64,000 bases of DNA from Oligoflexus sp. (GCF_035712445.1 NZ_DASTAT010000100.1:1-64000); one strand, 5' to 3'. Positions 54,328 to 63,821 are shown, counted from the first letter of the stretch. A program made the numbers and translations. The notes: generated by a model not told the origin, from the sequence alone.

Positions 54328-55845
54328 TTACTTGCGGATGGACGCGAAGAGGATATTACCGCTGCGTTCCAACTGCAGAAGAACCTTATTACTGGACTTG
54401 AAGACATCCACGAGATCCTTGACGGATTTCAGCGGAGTCTGGTTGGCTTTCAGAAGGACATCACCAGGGCGAATGCCCGAGGCGCGTGCCTTGGAATTCG
54501 GATCGACATCCAGAACGAGGAGACCCGCGTTGCTATCGATTCCAAACTGCTCGATGTAATCGGCATGCTTTTGCTTGTTCAGCGGCTCAATTTTCAGGCC
54601 TGCCTGAAATTCAGCATTGCTGGCACTGCCCCCGCTATTGCCCGGTGCGGGGTTTTCCATGCGGCCTCGCTGGGCGATAAGATTATCCTGATCGAAGTCA
54701 CCGAGGACCACGGTGGTCGACTGCTGCTTGCCGCCACGGAAATAGGTGACAGGAACTTTGGCCTGAGGCGGGGATAGACCGACGATATTCGAAAGTTCCT
54801 GGCCGGACGTGACCGGACGTCCAGCCACTTCGATGATCACATCGCCGGATTCCAGACCGGCCTTCGCTGCAGGTGTTCCGCGTTCGACCTTGGCGACCAA
54901 AGCCCCGCGGGTTCCCTTCGGCAGATTGAGTCCGCTCAGAAGTTCGTCATCGAGTTCCTGCGGCGAGAGCTGCACGCCGAGGTAACCGCGAGCCACGCGA
55001 CCTTTGCTGACGAGCTGCTCGGCCACGCTGCGCACAAGGTTCGATGGGACAGCAAAGCCAATACCAGCGGACGCTCCCGAGCGCGAGAAGATCGCCGTGT
55101 TCATTCCGATCACAAGGCCTTCCATGTTGATCAGGGGGCCACCGCTGTTACCTGGGTTGATGGCGGCATCGGTCTGGATGAAGTTGCCGAGGCTCGTGAT
55201 ATTGAGATTCCCGCGACTGGTTGCCGAGACGGCACCAAAGGACTGACTGAATTCAAGACCGAAGGGAGCGCCGAGCGCGATCACGAACTCCCCGACTTTC
55301 ACAGAGTCCGAGTTGCCGACGGAGAGTTGGGCGAGGCCATCCCGTTTGAATTTGGAATCGGTGATCTGAACCAGGGCCACGTCGGTGTTTTTATCCCCGC
55401 CGAGGACTTTCCCGGTATAGGTGGCTCCGTTGGCCAGCTTCAGCGAGATTTCATCAGCGCCTTCGATCACGTGGTTATTCGTGATGATATAGCCTTTGTC
55501 CAGATCGATGATGAAGCCGGAACCGACGCCTGCCTGCTGCTTTTGCTTCTGCTCAGGCACGTTGTTGGGCTGTTGTCCCCGGAAGCGTGGTCCGAAGAAG
55601 AAGTCGAAAGGATCCATTTCATAATAAGGATGGCCTTTGACTATCTTGGAGATCGAAATCAGAACCACACCTTTGCCAGTGGCCTGGGACAATTCAGAAA
55701 CCCCAGCCGAAATCTGCTGCAGGGCGCGCACATTATCGGAATATTTGTCGCGATCCGGCGTGGGGAGCTGATAAGGAGCAGCCAACAGTGATGAGCTGAT
55801 GAAGGCGGCACTGAGAAAAGTCAGGCTGAACTTCCTGGATAACAT
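54328..55845 (-). CDS. htrA: Periplasmic serine protease, HtrA/DegP family
   Basis: Degrades or chaperones misfolded envelope proteins. From ATG 55845 the product is 505 residues with a signal peptide ending LLA-AP (about 22); an upstream TTG lacks a ribosome site. The catalytic triad is His125 (TNNHVIEG), Asp155 (NTDVALV) and Ser234 (NPGNSGGPL). Two PDZ domains follow (about 270-365 and 415-500), the first beginning GYLGVQL. A Gln/Lys-rich LA-loop lies at about 88-105. The order is that of DegP/DegQ. Confidence 0.95.
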   Translation of the reverse strand: MLSRKFSLTFLSAAFISSSLLAAPYQLPTPDRDKYSDNVRALQQISAGVSELSQATGKGVVLISISKIVKGHPYYEMDPFDFFFGPRFRGQQPNNVPEQKQKQQAGVGSGFIIDLDKGYIITNNHVIEGADEISLKLANGATYTGKVLGGDKNTDVALVQITDSKFKRDGLAQLSVGNSDSVKVGEFVIALGAPFGLEFSQSFGAVSATSRGNLNITSLGNFIQTDAAINPGNSGGPLINMEGLVIGMNTAIFSRSGASAGIGFAVPSNLVRSVAEQLVSKGRVARGYLGVQLSPQELDDELLSGLNLPKGTRGALVAKVERGTPAAKAGLESGDVIIEVAGRPVTSGQELSNIVGLSPPQAKVPVTYFRGGKQQSTTVVLGDFDQDNLIAQRGRMENPAPGNSGGSASNAEFQAGLKIEPLNKQKHADYIEQFGIDSNAGLLVLDVDPNSKARASGIRPGDVLLKANQTPLKSVKDLVDVFKSSNKVLLQLERSGNILFASIRK

Positions 55846-55983
55846 ATATCTGATGAACCTCTCTCGAAATGGTTGAGCTTCCAAACTCTCCACATTCTGC
55901 AACTTTGATCATGAAATGAAAATAAGATATGGTGGACTTTATGAGAGCCCCGGACGGGGCCTATGAGAAATTGCTAAGTACGG

Positions 55984-57282
55984 ATGGACGCGTTGAAAGC
56001 CGATACTTTACATCCCCTCAAGGCTGGTTTTGGCTTCGGAGGTTACATACCCCGTGCGCTTGATGCCGCCGTGGGCCAGGATTTCCCGACTCGCCTCGAT
56101 GACGAGGCCTGGATGCAGCTGGCCCTTTTGGAATCCATGGAAGGCATTGGCCGAACCTGCCCGAATCCCCCTGTGGGAGCGGTCCTGGTGAAAGATGGAC
56201 GCCTGATCAGTAAGGGAGCAACCCTGGCCTATGGGGACCGGCATGCCGAGCGGGTGGCGCTGGATGCGGTGACCGATCGGAGTCTTCTGAAGGGCGCGAC
56301 GTGTTATGTCACCTTGGAACCTTGTGCCGGAACGGGTCGGCAGCCGCCGTGCACCGAAGCGCTTTTGGCGTCGGGTATAAGCCGTATCGTGGTGGGCGCT
56401 CTGGATCCGCATCCCAAGGCCGCAGGGCAGGGACTCAAGGCGCTGGCCCAGGCTGGAATCACCGTGGAAACCGATGTGCTGGGCGGCGAATGCCGCGCCT
56501 GGCTTTTTCCTTTTCTGGCCTATCAGCAGCTGCAAAGGCCGGTGGTGATCGGCAAGTGGGCGCAGACTTTGGATGGGCATCTGGCCGATGATCACGGTCG
56601 TTCCCAATGGATATCCGGAAAAAAAGCCCGAGCCTATACGCATTGGCTTCGGCAGAAATATGACGCCATCCTGGTCGGAGTCGGCACCGCCCTTGCGGAT
56701 GCCCCGAGTCTGACCGTAAGGGATGCCGCTCCGCCTTTGCATCGGCAGCCGCATAAAATTATTTTTGATCCCAAAGGCCGCCTGGCGACCGGACAGCCCG
56801 AGGTTTTTCAAAACCTTCGCCGTGGTTTGAAGCCGGAAGGTCCCGTCCTTTTTTATGCAGTCGAGGCTCCCAACTGGAGGCATGCGCCGTGGATGGATGC
56901 CTTTTCTGATGTCATCGAGCCGGTTTTGATGCCGCCTCAATGTTCCTGGCTGGAATTTTTACGACTTCTTGATCATCAGCATCGTGCGCGCCTTGGACGC
57001 GAGCTGCAATCCATCATGGTGGAAGGCGGCGCGCAAATCCTGACGCTTTTGGTGCGGGATGAACTTTTGGATGCGCTGCAGGTTTTTGTGCGCACGGGAA
57101 TTTTAGGGGGGAGTCGGCATCGCATCGGACGACTCGATGCGCGTGATGGAGCCAGCGCACCGCCGACCAATCCGCTTTTGGATCTGAACGCGCGGCATGA
57201 TTTCCAGCTCGTCAGCACCCAGCAGCTGGGTGATGACGTGGTATTGGAATGCGCGCATCGGCGTTTTACATTCTGGACTTAA
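55984..57282 (+). CDS. ribD: Bifunctional riboflavin biosynthesis protein RibD
   Basis: Deaminates the pyrimidine ring and reduces the ribosyl side chain in riboflavin synthesis. The 432-residue product has the zinc deaminase motifs HAE (His87) and LEPCAGTGRQPPC (Cys114, Cys123), where the usual CSH is CAG. A RibD_C reductase domain follows from about 185 (KWAQTLDGHLAD, GVGTALADAP, VEGGAQIL). About 39 N-terminal residues precede the usual start and may be dispensable. No FMN riboswitch is visible upstream. Its stop overlaps that of aroC by 4 nt. Confidence 0.92.
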   Translation: MDALKADTLHPLKAGFGFGGYIPRALDAAVGQDFPTRLDDEAWMQLALLESMEGIGRTCPNPPVGAVLVKDGRLISKGATLAYGDRHAERVALDAVTDRSLLKGATCYVTLEPCAGTGRQPPCTEALLASGISRIVVGALDPHPKAAGQGLKALAQAGITVETDVLGGECRAWLFPFLAYQQLQRPVVIGKWAQTLDGHLADDHGRSQWISGKKARAYTHWLRQKYDAILVGVGTALADAPSLTVRDAAPPLHRQPHKIIFDPKGRLATGQPEVFQNLRRGLKPEGPVLFYAVEAPNWRHAPWMDAFSDVIEPVLMPPQCSWLEFLRLLDHQHRARLGRELQSIMVEGGAQILTLLVRDELLDALQVFVRTGILGGSRHRIGRLDARDGASAPPTNPLLDLNARHDFQLVSTQQLGDDVVLECAHRRFTFWT

Positions 57283-58388
57283 ACGTGATGCGGCCCGCGC
57301 AGATGAGCGAAGGGCAGCTGCCTCAGGACATGATCCATCACGCAGAGTAAAGCCATCGCTTCCACCATCGGCACAGCGCGCGGCAGAACGCAGGGATCAT
57401 GACGACCCGCCTTGGGTTTCATCACGAGTTCCTGACCCTGGCGATCGACGGTTTGCTGGTCTTTAAAAATGGTGGCCACGGGTTTGAAGGCCACGCGCAT
57501 ATAGATGTATTCCCCGTTGGAAATACCGCCCTGAATGCCGCCGGAGCGATTGCTCTCGGTGCGGATTTTCCCCTCGCGATTCACAAAGGCATCGTTGTGT
57601 TCCGATCCATAAAGATAGGTGGACGCGAAACCCATGCCGATTTCAAAACCCTTGCTCGCGGGTAAACTCATCATGCCTTTTGCAAGATCGGCTTCGAGTT
57701 TATCAAAGACGGGCTCACCGAGTCCCACAGGGCATTGACTGATGCCGCAGAAGATAGTGCCGCCAACGCTGTCGCCGGTTTTCTTGGCGTGAATGATCAG
57801 TTTTTCCATGGCATCGCGCTGGGCTTCATCGGGACAGCGCAGCGGGTGTTCCTCGACCTTATCCCGCGTGAGCGCCTCACCATAATCCGTGCGGCCCTGC
57901 ACATCCTTCACGCGATCGACATACGCGACCACTTTAAAACCAGGGATCAGCTGCTGCAAAACAAGTTCCGCGACCGCAGCTGCAGCCACACGACCGATGG
58001 TTTCCCGCGCGCTCGCACGACCCCCGCCCGAGGGTGCTTTCACACCGTATTTCGCATCGGTCGTATAATCGGCGTGCGAGGGACGATAGACATCCTGCAA
58101 ATCGTTATAGTGATCCTTCTTCGCATCCTGATTCCTGACGATCAGAGTGATCGGAGTTCCGAGACTCACGTCATCCACCAGACCCGATAGGCATTCCACC
58201 CGATCGAGTTCCCCACGCGGACTCGCGAGGTGACTCTGTCCCGGACGGCGCCGATCGAGCTGCTTTTGAATATATTCGATGTCAATCTTATGCCCGGCCG
58301 GGCAGCCGTCGATGACGACACCCACAGCCCCACCATGCGATTCGCCGAAGGTCGTCACGCGGAATAGTTCGCCGAAAGTATTGGCCAT
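57279..58388 (-). CDS. aroC: Chorismate synthase
   Basis: Last shared aromatic step, making chorismate for the trp and men enzymes. The 369-residue product starts MANTFGELFRVTTFGESHGG and shows RRRPGQSHLASPR near 48, YRPSHADYTTDAKYG near 104, GGGRASARETIGRVAA near 124 and GGIQGGISNGE near 285. The FMN-binding family is complete. It converges with ribD. Confidence 0.96.
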   Translation of the reverse strand: MANTFGELFRVTTFGESHGGAVGVVIDGCPAGHKIDIEYIQKQLDRRRPGQSHLASPRGELDRVECLSGLVDDVSLGTPITLIVRNQDAKKDHYNDLQDVYRPSHADYTTDAKYGVKAPSGGGRASARETIGRVAAAAVAELVLQQLIPGFKVVAYVDRVKDVQGRTDYGEALTRDKVEEHPLRCPDEAQRDAMEKLIIHAKKTGDSVGGTIFCGISQCPVGLGEPVFDKLEADLAKGMMSLPASKGFEIGMGFASTYLYGSEHNDAFVNREGKIRTESNRSGGIQGGISNGEYIYMRVAFKPVATIFKDQQTVDRQGQELVMKPKAGRHDPCVLPRAVPMVEAMALLCVMDHVLRQLPFAHLRGPHHV

Positions 58389-58450
58389 TTTCTCTTCCCT
58401 GGGCGCGTTGCGCCGTCATGTGGACACAGGAGTGTTCCTTATAATAGGAA

Positions 58451-58478
58451 GTAATAGCCGAATTGAGGCTCTTTTCAA
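58451..58478 (-). promoter_or_regulatory. Candidate aroC promoter
   Basis: On the minus strand TTGAAA (58473-58478) and TATTAC (58451-58456) are separated by 16 nt, about 60 nt before the aroC start. Consensus match only. Confidence 0.35.
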
Positions 58479-58556
58479 AGAGGGGATGTCGGCCTTTTCT
58501 GTCCTCAGTTTGGGAAGTTTACCGGCCTGTAGTGGGTCGGCAAGGGAATGTCCAAC

Positions 58557-59252
58557 TCAGGCTTTGCGGAAGCGATAACCCATGCCGCGGACGGTTTCGA
58601 TAAGATCCCGCGAGGGGCCCAGCTTTTTACGGATGGATCGCACATGCACGTCAATATTTCGATCGACCAGCAGACCGCCGCCACCCGTAACGGCTTCGAG
58701 GAGCTGATCCCGTGAAAGAACCATTCCGGGTTTGGCAACAAGAGCTTCAAAAATTCGGAATTCAGCCAAAGTCATCGGAATATTTTCGCTGGCCACCGTC
58801 ACCTGATGCTGGGCTCTATCCAGTTCGACCGTTCCTTCCTTCAGAATGCCTGTGCTGGCACGAGGCCTTGCGATCGGCGTCTGCAGTTGACTGCGCAGCC
58901 GCGCATAGACGCGGGCGACGAGTTCCTTGATGCCGAAGGGCTTGGTGATATAGTCATCCGCGCCCAGTCCAAGCCCGAAAACGATATCGGTCTCTTCGCT
59001 CTTCGCTGTCAGCATGATAACCGGGGTCAAGCTCGTGTCAGCGTTTTGCCGAACACGCTGGCAGATTTCAATGCCGTTGACGGCAGGGAGCATGAGGTCG
59101 AGAATGATAAGGTCATGCCTTCCATGCAAGGCCTGGTCGAGCCCTTCCGCACCATCGCTGCAAAGAGTCACCTCAAAGCCTTCGCGTGCAAGATTGTATT
59201 CCAGGAGTTCCCTGATATCGCTGTCATCTTCAATGACAAGTATCTGCTTCAT
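58557..59252 (-). CDS. phoB: PhoB-type response regulator
   Basis: Activates phosphate-starvation genes when phosphorylated. From ATG 59252, after GGAGA, the product is 231 residues. The receiver has the acidic pair EDD near 8 and phospho-Asp52 in IILDLMLP, then KPFG near 105. The OmpR-type winged helix follows with LTLAEFRIFEAL, RNIDVHVRSIRKKLG and TVRGMGYRF. It is divergent from phoR across 244 nt. Assignment to PhoB rests on similarity and the neighbouring phoR and pstS. Confidence 0.88.
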   Translation of the reverse strand: MKQILVIEDDSDIRELLEYNLAREGFEVTLCSDGAEGLDQALHGRHDLIILDLMLPAVNGIEICQRVRQNADTSLTPVIMLTAKSEETDIVFGLGLGADDYITKPFGIKELVARVYARLRSQLQTPIARPRASTGILKEGTVELDRAQHQVTVASENIPMTLAEFRIFEALVAKPGMVLSRDQLLEAVTGGGGLLVDRNIDVHVRSIRKKLGPSRDLIETVRGMGYRFRKA

Positions 59253-59381
59253 GTGATCTCCGTTCGACTGATTGCCATCGAGTTTTGTTTGCATTACGGC
59301 TGAAAAGTCAGGGAATGACGAGTGTTCTTATGCCTTTGAAGCGTTTGTGGCCCCACTTTCCCCGTCCATGGTCGAACACTG

Positions 59382-59393
59382 TATTATATAATA
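59382..59393. promoter_or_regulatory. Palindromic -10-like element between phoB and phoR
   Basis: TATTATATAATA is a perfect 12-bp palindrome that contains TATAAT on both strands, so it could serve as the -10 element in either direction. No good -35 hexamer or clear Pho box was found at the right distance on either side. Confidence 0.4.
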
Positions 59394-59496
59394 ACCGGAT
59401 ATACGGAAGCTCAAAAGTCAAAGCCGGGGCATTCTTTCTCAAAGCTCCGTCCAGCGAAGACTCCAGGTCCTTGCCGACACCGATTCGAGGGCACTT

Positions 59497-60972
59497 ATGT
59501 TTAGCTCCAGGTTCTTTTGGAATAATTTCCTGTCCTATGTGCTCGTCATCCTTATCACGACATTCATGGTGTCTTATCTCCTGGTGATCAAGGCCGAGGA
59601 ATTCATCGAAGAGACCGCGCTTGAAGTCCTGCGCGAGAAACTCGTATTCTTTGAACCCTACTTCGCCGATGGCATCGTATGGCGCGATCCTGAAACGATC
59701 AAGCACCTTGTGCAGATGGCGCGTGAAGCGAAGACCCGGCTGTCCGTGCTGGACGAATCGGGCGCCATTCTTATGGAATCGGAGGTTGAGGAAATCACGC
59801 CTTCAGAAAAACAGAAGCGCACTCCCGAGCTGCGTGAGGCGGCCGAGCAGGATATCGGTATTGCCAAGCGGTATTCCGATGTGAAGGCCTCGCAAACCCT
59901 TTACACGGCGAAGAAGATCCAAACGGAAGAAGGTCCTCTCTTCATTCGATTGGGAGTGCCTGTCCTGAGCCTGCAGGACCGGGTTTCTGAAATATTCGCC
60001 GCAATCGCCATAGGAGCCTGTGTCGGCGTGATCGTGTCGCTCCTGATCGCGCTCTTTCTGGTGCGTCGCACGACAGGTCCGATTTCCGAGATGACCAAGG
60101 TCGCAGAATCCATCAGCCATGGCGACTATGAAGCGCGCATTCACGATCTTCCTCGCAATGAAATCGGTCAGCTCGGAGAAGCCATCAACCGTCTGGCGGC
60201 CGCCGTTCAGGCCAATATTGCTCGTCGTGAGAAAATGGAGCGCATCCGCCGGGAGTTCTCCAGCAATATATCCCATGAATTGAAAACCCCCCTCACATCC
60301 ATTCGTGGCTATGTCGATACCCTGATGTCGGGGGCCCTGCATGACCCCAAGAAAAACATGCGATTCCTGAAGATCATCGAGTCCAACAGCGAGCGCATGA
60401 GCAACCTTGTGAACGACCTCTTGCGTCTTGCGACGATTGAAGCCAATCAGGAAACGATACAGCTGGAAGCTGTGGATTGGCACGCAGTCATCCAGGATGC
60501 GGTGGCCCGCCAGCATCCCAAATTGAGCAGCAAAAATATCGAGCTGAAAGTAAGCTTTGAAACCAAGGACACCCTGGTTCGTGGCAATGCCAATGCCATG
60601 TCTCACATCCTGGATAATCTTCTTAGCAACGCCATCCGCTATACCCCGGCTGGCGGCAAGGTCGCGATCACCGTGCGACTCCGGGAAAAATGGTGTGAAC
60701 TCCTGGTCACGGATAACGGGATTGGGATATCCACAACTGATCAGACGCGAATATTCGAACGCTTCTTTCGGGTGGACCAGGCTCGCACCAAAAGCGAGGG
60801 CGGAACGGGTCTGGGCCTCGCTATCGTCAAGCATCTGGTCATGCAGCTGCAGGGCAGCGTCGAGGTGGAAAGCGAGCTGGGCAAAGGAACCACCTTCATG
60901 GTCCGCTTCGCCGCTGCCTCGAAAGAACAGGTTCTCGCTTTGGATCATGAAGCAAAGGCTGATGCGAGCTGA
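59497..60972 (+). CDS. phoR: PhoR-type sensor histidine kinase
   Basis: The 491-residue kinase has membrane segments at about 11-31 and 166-190 flanking a periplasmic domain. A HAMP linker lies at about 191-243. The HisKA box has phospho-His260 in SNISHELKTPLTSI. The ATPase part carries the N box (ILDNLLSNAIRYTP), DNGIGIS, FERFFR and GGTGLGLAI. A Gram-positive-like PhoR layout with a periplasmic domain fits better than the short E. coli form. Partnership with the divergent phoB is inferred. Confidence 0.9.
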   Translation: MFSSRFFWNNFLSYVLVILITTFMVSYLLVIKAEEFIEETALEVLREKLVFFEPYFADGIVWRDPETIKHLVQMAREAKTRLSVLDESGAILMESEVEEITPSEKQKRTPELREAAEQDIGIAKRYSDVKASQTLYTAKKIQTEEGPLFIRLGVPVLSLQDRVSEIFAAIAIGACVGVIVSLLIALFLVRRTTGPISEMTKVAESISHGDYEARIHDLPRNEIGQLGEAINRLAAAVQANIARREKMERIRREFSSNISHELKTPLTSIRGYVDTLMSGALHDPKKNMRFLKIIESNSERMSNLVNDLLRLATIEANQETIQLEAVDWHAVIQDAVARQHPKLSSKNIELKVSFETKDTLVRGNANAMSHILDNLLSNAIRYTPAGGKVAITVRLREKWCELLVTDNGIGISTTDQTRIFERFFRVDQARTKSEGGTGLGLAIVKHLVMQLQGSVEVESELGKGTTFMVRFAAASKEQVLALDHEAKADAS

Positions 60973-61059
60973 GCTTCAGTAATGGTTGTCCTCTTTGGAC
61001 GCAATTTTTGGTAAAATGCCAAGACATGCCACCGCTTTCCTGCTGAAGGAGTGCCTTCA

Positions 61060-61986
61060 ATGTTCCTGCACAATATTCTGCTTGGCCTGGCTCTTGCCTC
61101 GAGCGGCTTTCCCACTTTGCACGCGGATAACAGTCTTTCTGGAGAGATTCGCATCGACGGTTCCAGCACTGTCTTTCCCATTGCGAAAGCCGCGGCGGAC
61201 GAGTTTCAAAAAATTCATCCCGGCACGCGCGTCCAGGTCGGGCTTTCGGGAACGGGCGGAGGTTTCAAAAAATTTGCAGCGGGTGAAATTGATGTGACCA
61301 ATGCCTCCCGTCCTATCACCGCCCCCGAGGTCAGAAAGCTGGCGGCCAGCAAAGTCGAGTATCTGGAATTGCCGATAGCCTATGACGGGATCGCTGTGGT
61401 CGTGAATAAATCCAATAGCTTCGTCAAAGCCATGTCCATCAAAATGCTGCGCGAACTATGGGAGCCGGGAAGCAGGGTCAAGACCTGGAAGCATCTTGAT
61501 CCAAGCTGGCCTGATCAGCCGATCAAGCTTTACGGACCCGGACCGGAATCGGGGACTTTTGATTTTTTCACCGAGCACGTGATGGGGACGGCGCGCCTCT
61601 CGCGCAACGATTTTTTGGCGAGCGAGGATGACAACGTTCTGGTCAATGCTGTGAGCCAGGACCCCCAGGCTCTAGGTTACCTGGGCTTTTCCTATTTGGA
61701 AGAGAATAAGAAGCTGCTGCGGAATATTCCCGTCCAAAGTCGATCGAAGTCGGCCATGCTCCCCACGGCCCAGAGTATACAGGATGGGTCGTACGCGCTC
61801 TCACGACCGCTTCTTCTCTATACGAATCTAGCCTCGGCGCGCCGGCCTGAGGTCAGGATGTTCATTGAGTTCCTTTTGAAGAATGCAGCCAAGCTCGTAA
61901 AAAAGGCTGGTTATGTGCCTTTGCCTGAAGCGGAATACGTCGAATCGCAGAGAAAATTTCAATCGGCATTGCAGCCCAGAAAATAG
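61060..61986 (+). CDS. pstS: Phosphate-binding protein PstS
   Basis: Periplasmic phosphate receptor. From ATG 61060 (AAGGAG 8 nt upstream) the product is 308 residues with a signal peptide ending TLHA-DN (about 24). It shows IRIDGSSTVFPI with the phosphate-binding Ser/Thr, GLSGTGGGFKKF, and PGPESGTFDFF. No Cys lipobox is present. pstCAB are not adjacent on this side. A Pho box upstream was not evident in the 87-nt gap after phoR. Confidence 0.92.
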   Translation: MFLHNILLGLALASSGFPTLHADNSLSGEIRIDGSSTVFPIAKAAADEFQKIHPGTRVQVGLSGTGGGFKKFAAGEIDVTNASRPITAPEVRKLAASKVEYLELPIAYDGIAVVVNKSNSFVKAMSIKMLRELWEPGSRVKTWKHLDPSWPDQPIKLYGPGPESGTFDFFTEHVMGTARLSRNDFLASEDDNVLVNAVSQDPQALGYLGFSYLEENKKLLRNIPVQSRSKSAMLPTAQSIQDGSYALSRPLLLYTNLASARRPEVRMFIEFLLKNAAKLVKKAGYVPLPEAEYVESQRKFQSALQPRK

Positions 61987-61990
61987 TCAC

Positions 61991-62030
61991 AAAAAAAGAT
62001 GAAAGCCCGAAGGTACCTTCAGGCTTTCAT
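61991..62030 (-). terminator. Intrinsic terminator of the lipoprotein transcript
   Basis: ATGAAAGCC pairs with GGCTTTCAT and GAAGG with CCTTC around a 2-nt loop, with one mismatch. On the minus strand the stem is followed by seven T's. It also closes the pstS transcript region on the other strand. Confidence 0.8.
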
Positions 62031-62058
62031 TCCAGGGATGGATTAGGGTCTAAGCGTC

Positions 62059-62436
62059 TTACTCATTGTCAGGGCCTACTTCGATCTCCACTTCACATTC
62101 GACTTCAAATGGCTGCCCGGACGCAATAAGTTGCTCAATCACTTTGGGATCAACCTGGGGACAAGCTCGGGCGATGGCTGCGGCCCGTTCGGCCGCCGTG
62201 CCGCTGGCAGCTCCGTCCACGGAAGCTGTTGGGGACGAACTGGCTTTGCCGTCTCGTGCGTCCTTGCCCGTGCCTCGAGCGGCTTGATCCACGGTGCGTC
62301 CGCTATCGCTCGTATCCGCGTTGCCGGCAGCTTCTGTTCCGGCGATTTTTCCTGTCGTGCTTTCTTTGGCATCGAAAATGCCGGATGAACATCCGCTGCA
62401 CACAAGCAGGATCAGGGTGAATGCTGGGAATCTCAT
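62059..62436 (-). CDS. Small lipoprotein, unknown
   Basis: From ATG 62436 after AGGAG the product is 125 residues. The signal peptide ends VCSGC (Cys16). The rest is a low-complexity Ala/Gly/Ser/Thr/Asp segment (to about 85) and an acidic C-terminal part (IEQLIASGQPFEVECEVEIE). No family was recognised. It lies 37 nt after the VWA lipoprotein on the same strand and ends in a strong terminator, so the two are probably one transcript. Confidence 0.75.
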   Translation of the reverse strand: MRFPAFTLILLVCSGCSSGIFDAKESTTGKIAGTEAAGNADTSDSGRTVDQAARGTGKDARDGKASSSPTASVDGAASGTAAERAAAIARACPQVDPKVIEQLIASGQPFEVECEVEIEVGPDNE

Positions 62437-62473
62437 CGTCAATCTCCTCAAGGTTTGTCGGCGGAATGAATCA

Positions 62474-63499
62474 TCAGCCCGCGGTGGGCTTATAGGTCAG
62501 ACGGACTTTGGACCCATCCTTGACCTTATCACTGTTCACAAGCGTGACCGTGTTGGTGTCAGGATTGTAAACCCAGTCCGCCGCCGCGAGTTTTGCCTGA
62601 TCAAGCATCACGCCAATGCCCTTGGGATCGCTTGGCTTTTGGCTCAGCGCGAAGGTCACACTCCGCTGCACCATGTCTTTGGAAAGCCTTGTAATCAAAC
62701 CGGACCAGTCCGGAGAACAGATATCCAGCATCGACCCGCGGCTGGCTTGCGCGAGAGCGATGTATTCCATACCTATGCCGGAGATATCACAGTTGCCGCC
62801 TTCAATGGTGGTCGGAAGACCAACGATAGCACTGAAGGTGGCCTTGGCATTCATAGGATTGAAATCAGCGGCAAGATTTCCGTTGCCATCACCGTTGTCG
62901 TCTGAAACTACGACGACTTCGAGATTGGCGTCCTTGCGGAATGCCAGTGGCGTGGGCATGACTACGCCCGACGGTGTCCGATAGGACGCTGCGTACGTGC
63001 CTGCGAAGAGAGCATTGAGCTGACTAATGGAATTGCCTGATCCGACTTCCTGATTGATGAAAGCCACTTTTTTGGGATCGACGCCAGGGGGCAGGGCCAT
63101 CATCAAGTCCATCATCATATGAATCTGAAAGTCGATGCGGCCGGTGTTTAATGCTGATATGAGTCGCCCCATATTCGTCTGCAAGGCATTGATTTCATCA
63201 TCCATGCTTGCGCTCGTGTCGATGGCGAAGACCATGTCGACTTTAAGAGAAACCGCGTGTTGATCGGTAATGGCCCCGGCCGGCATGCTGCTCGAATCGC
63301 CTGAATCAGCGTCCGACGCCTTAGGTGCGCTCATGGCATCTTTGGAATCCGCGCCGGTATCCAAAGGAGGAAGTTCGGCGTCCTCGACTTTCGTGACCGT
63401 TTCTTCGGGCTTGGATTCTCCCTGAAACTCTGATTTTTCTGTGCAGGCAAGCAGACCAAGAGTCAGAGCGATGGGCAAGAACACTTGTGTGGCTTTCAT
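62474..63499 (-). CDS. VWA-domain lipoprotein
   Basis: The 341-residue product follows AGGAGG. Its signal peptide ends LLAC (Cys19). An acidic linker (to about 85) precedes a von Willebrand A domain with the metal-site motif VFAIDTSASMDDE at about 90, a Thr-like position in VGSGNSISQ and VVVSDDNGDGNG near 200. Such domains bind ligands through a divalent metal. The C-terminal part (KDMVQRSVTFALSQKPSD) resembles an adhesion beta domain. The ligand is unknown. Confidence 0.85.
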   Translation of the reverse strand: MKATQVFLPIALTLGLLACTEKSEFQGESKPEETVTKVEDAELPPLDTGADSKDAMSAPKASDADSGDSSSMPAGAITDQHAVSLKVDMVFAIDTSASMDDEINALQTNMGRLISALNTGRIDFQIHMMMDLMMALPPGVDPKKVAFINQEVGSGNSISQLNALFAGTYAASYRTPSGVVMPTPLAFRKDANLEVVVVSDDNGDGNGNLAADFNPMNAKATFSAIVGLPTTIEGGNCDISGIGMEYIALAQASRGSMLDICSPDWSGLITRLSKDMVQRSVTFALSQKPSDPKGIGVMLDQAKLAAADWVYNPDTNTVTLVNSDKVKDGSKVRLTYKPTAG

Positions 63500-63621
63500 A
63501 TGGAGTCCTCCTTAGCATTGCTACGATGTTCCGTAATGCCTATGAGTTTGCAACTCGCATTCCACGCCAGGCGGCAATTTCGGAGAATCCTTCAAAAAAC
63601 CGTTTTTACTGTTTTTTTAAA

Positions 63622-63671
63622 AAATCTTTACAATTCGAAAGCCAAAGGATCCTGTGGCTTTGTAAAGATTT
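63622..63671 (-). terminator. Long hairpin with T-tract, minus strand
   Basis: AAATCTTTAC pairs with GTAAAGATTT (10 bp) and AAAGCCA pairs with TGGCTTT (7 bp), around a 10-nt loop holding AGGATCCT. A 6-nt bulge interrupts one arm. On the minus strand the stem runs into a T-run and then A's. It probably ends transcription from the gene at 63874-64000. Confidence 0.6.
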
Positions 63672-63821
63672 GACAGGTATGGGGCTTCGGAGCGGAAACG
63701 GAGTTTAGGGTATATCTTAGTCGAAACAGGTGCTTAAGAGGCATGTCATGTTTCAGAGCAGGGTTTAAAATCGGTCTGACTCTTTACACTATCTTTAAAT
63801 ATCCTTAATTTTAATGACTTA

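Noticed and set aside
55846..55983. Possible FMN riboswitch before ribD.
   Set aside because: The 138-nt gap shows none of the conserved RFN-element blocks I could recognise and has to hold divergent promoters.
60973..61059. Pho box upstream of pstS.
   Set aside because: I saw TTGTCCT and GGAC-like pieces, but they do not form two 7-bp repeats at 11-bp spacing.
63783..63811. TTTACA-17-TAATTT promoter-like pair on the plus strand.
   Set aside because: It points into a minus-strand gene end and lies in AT-rich sequence, where such matches occur by chance.
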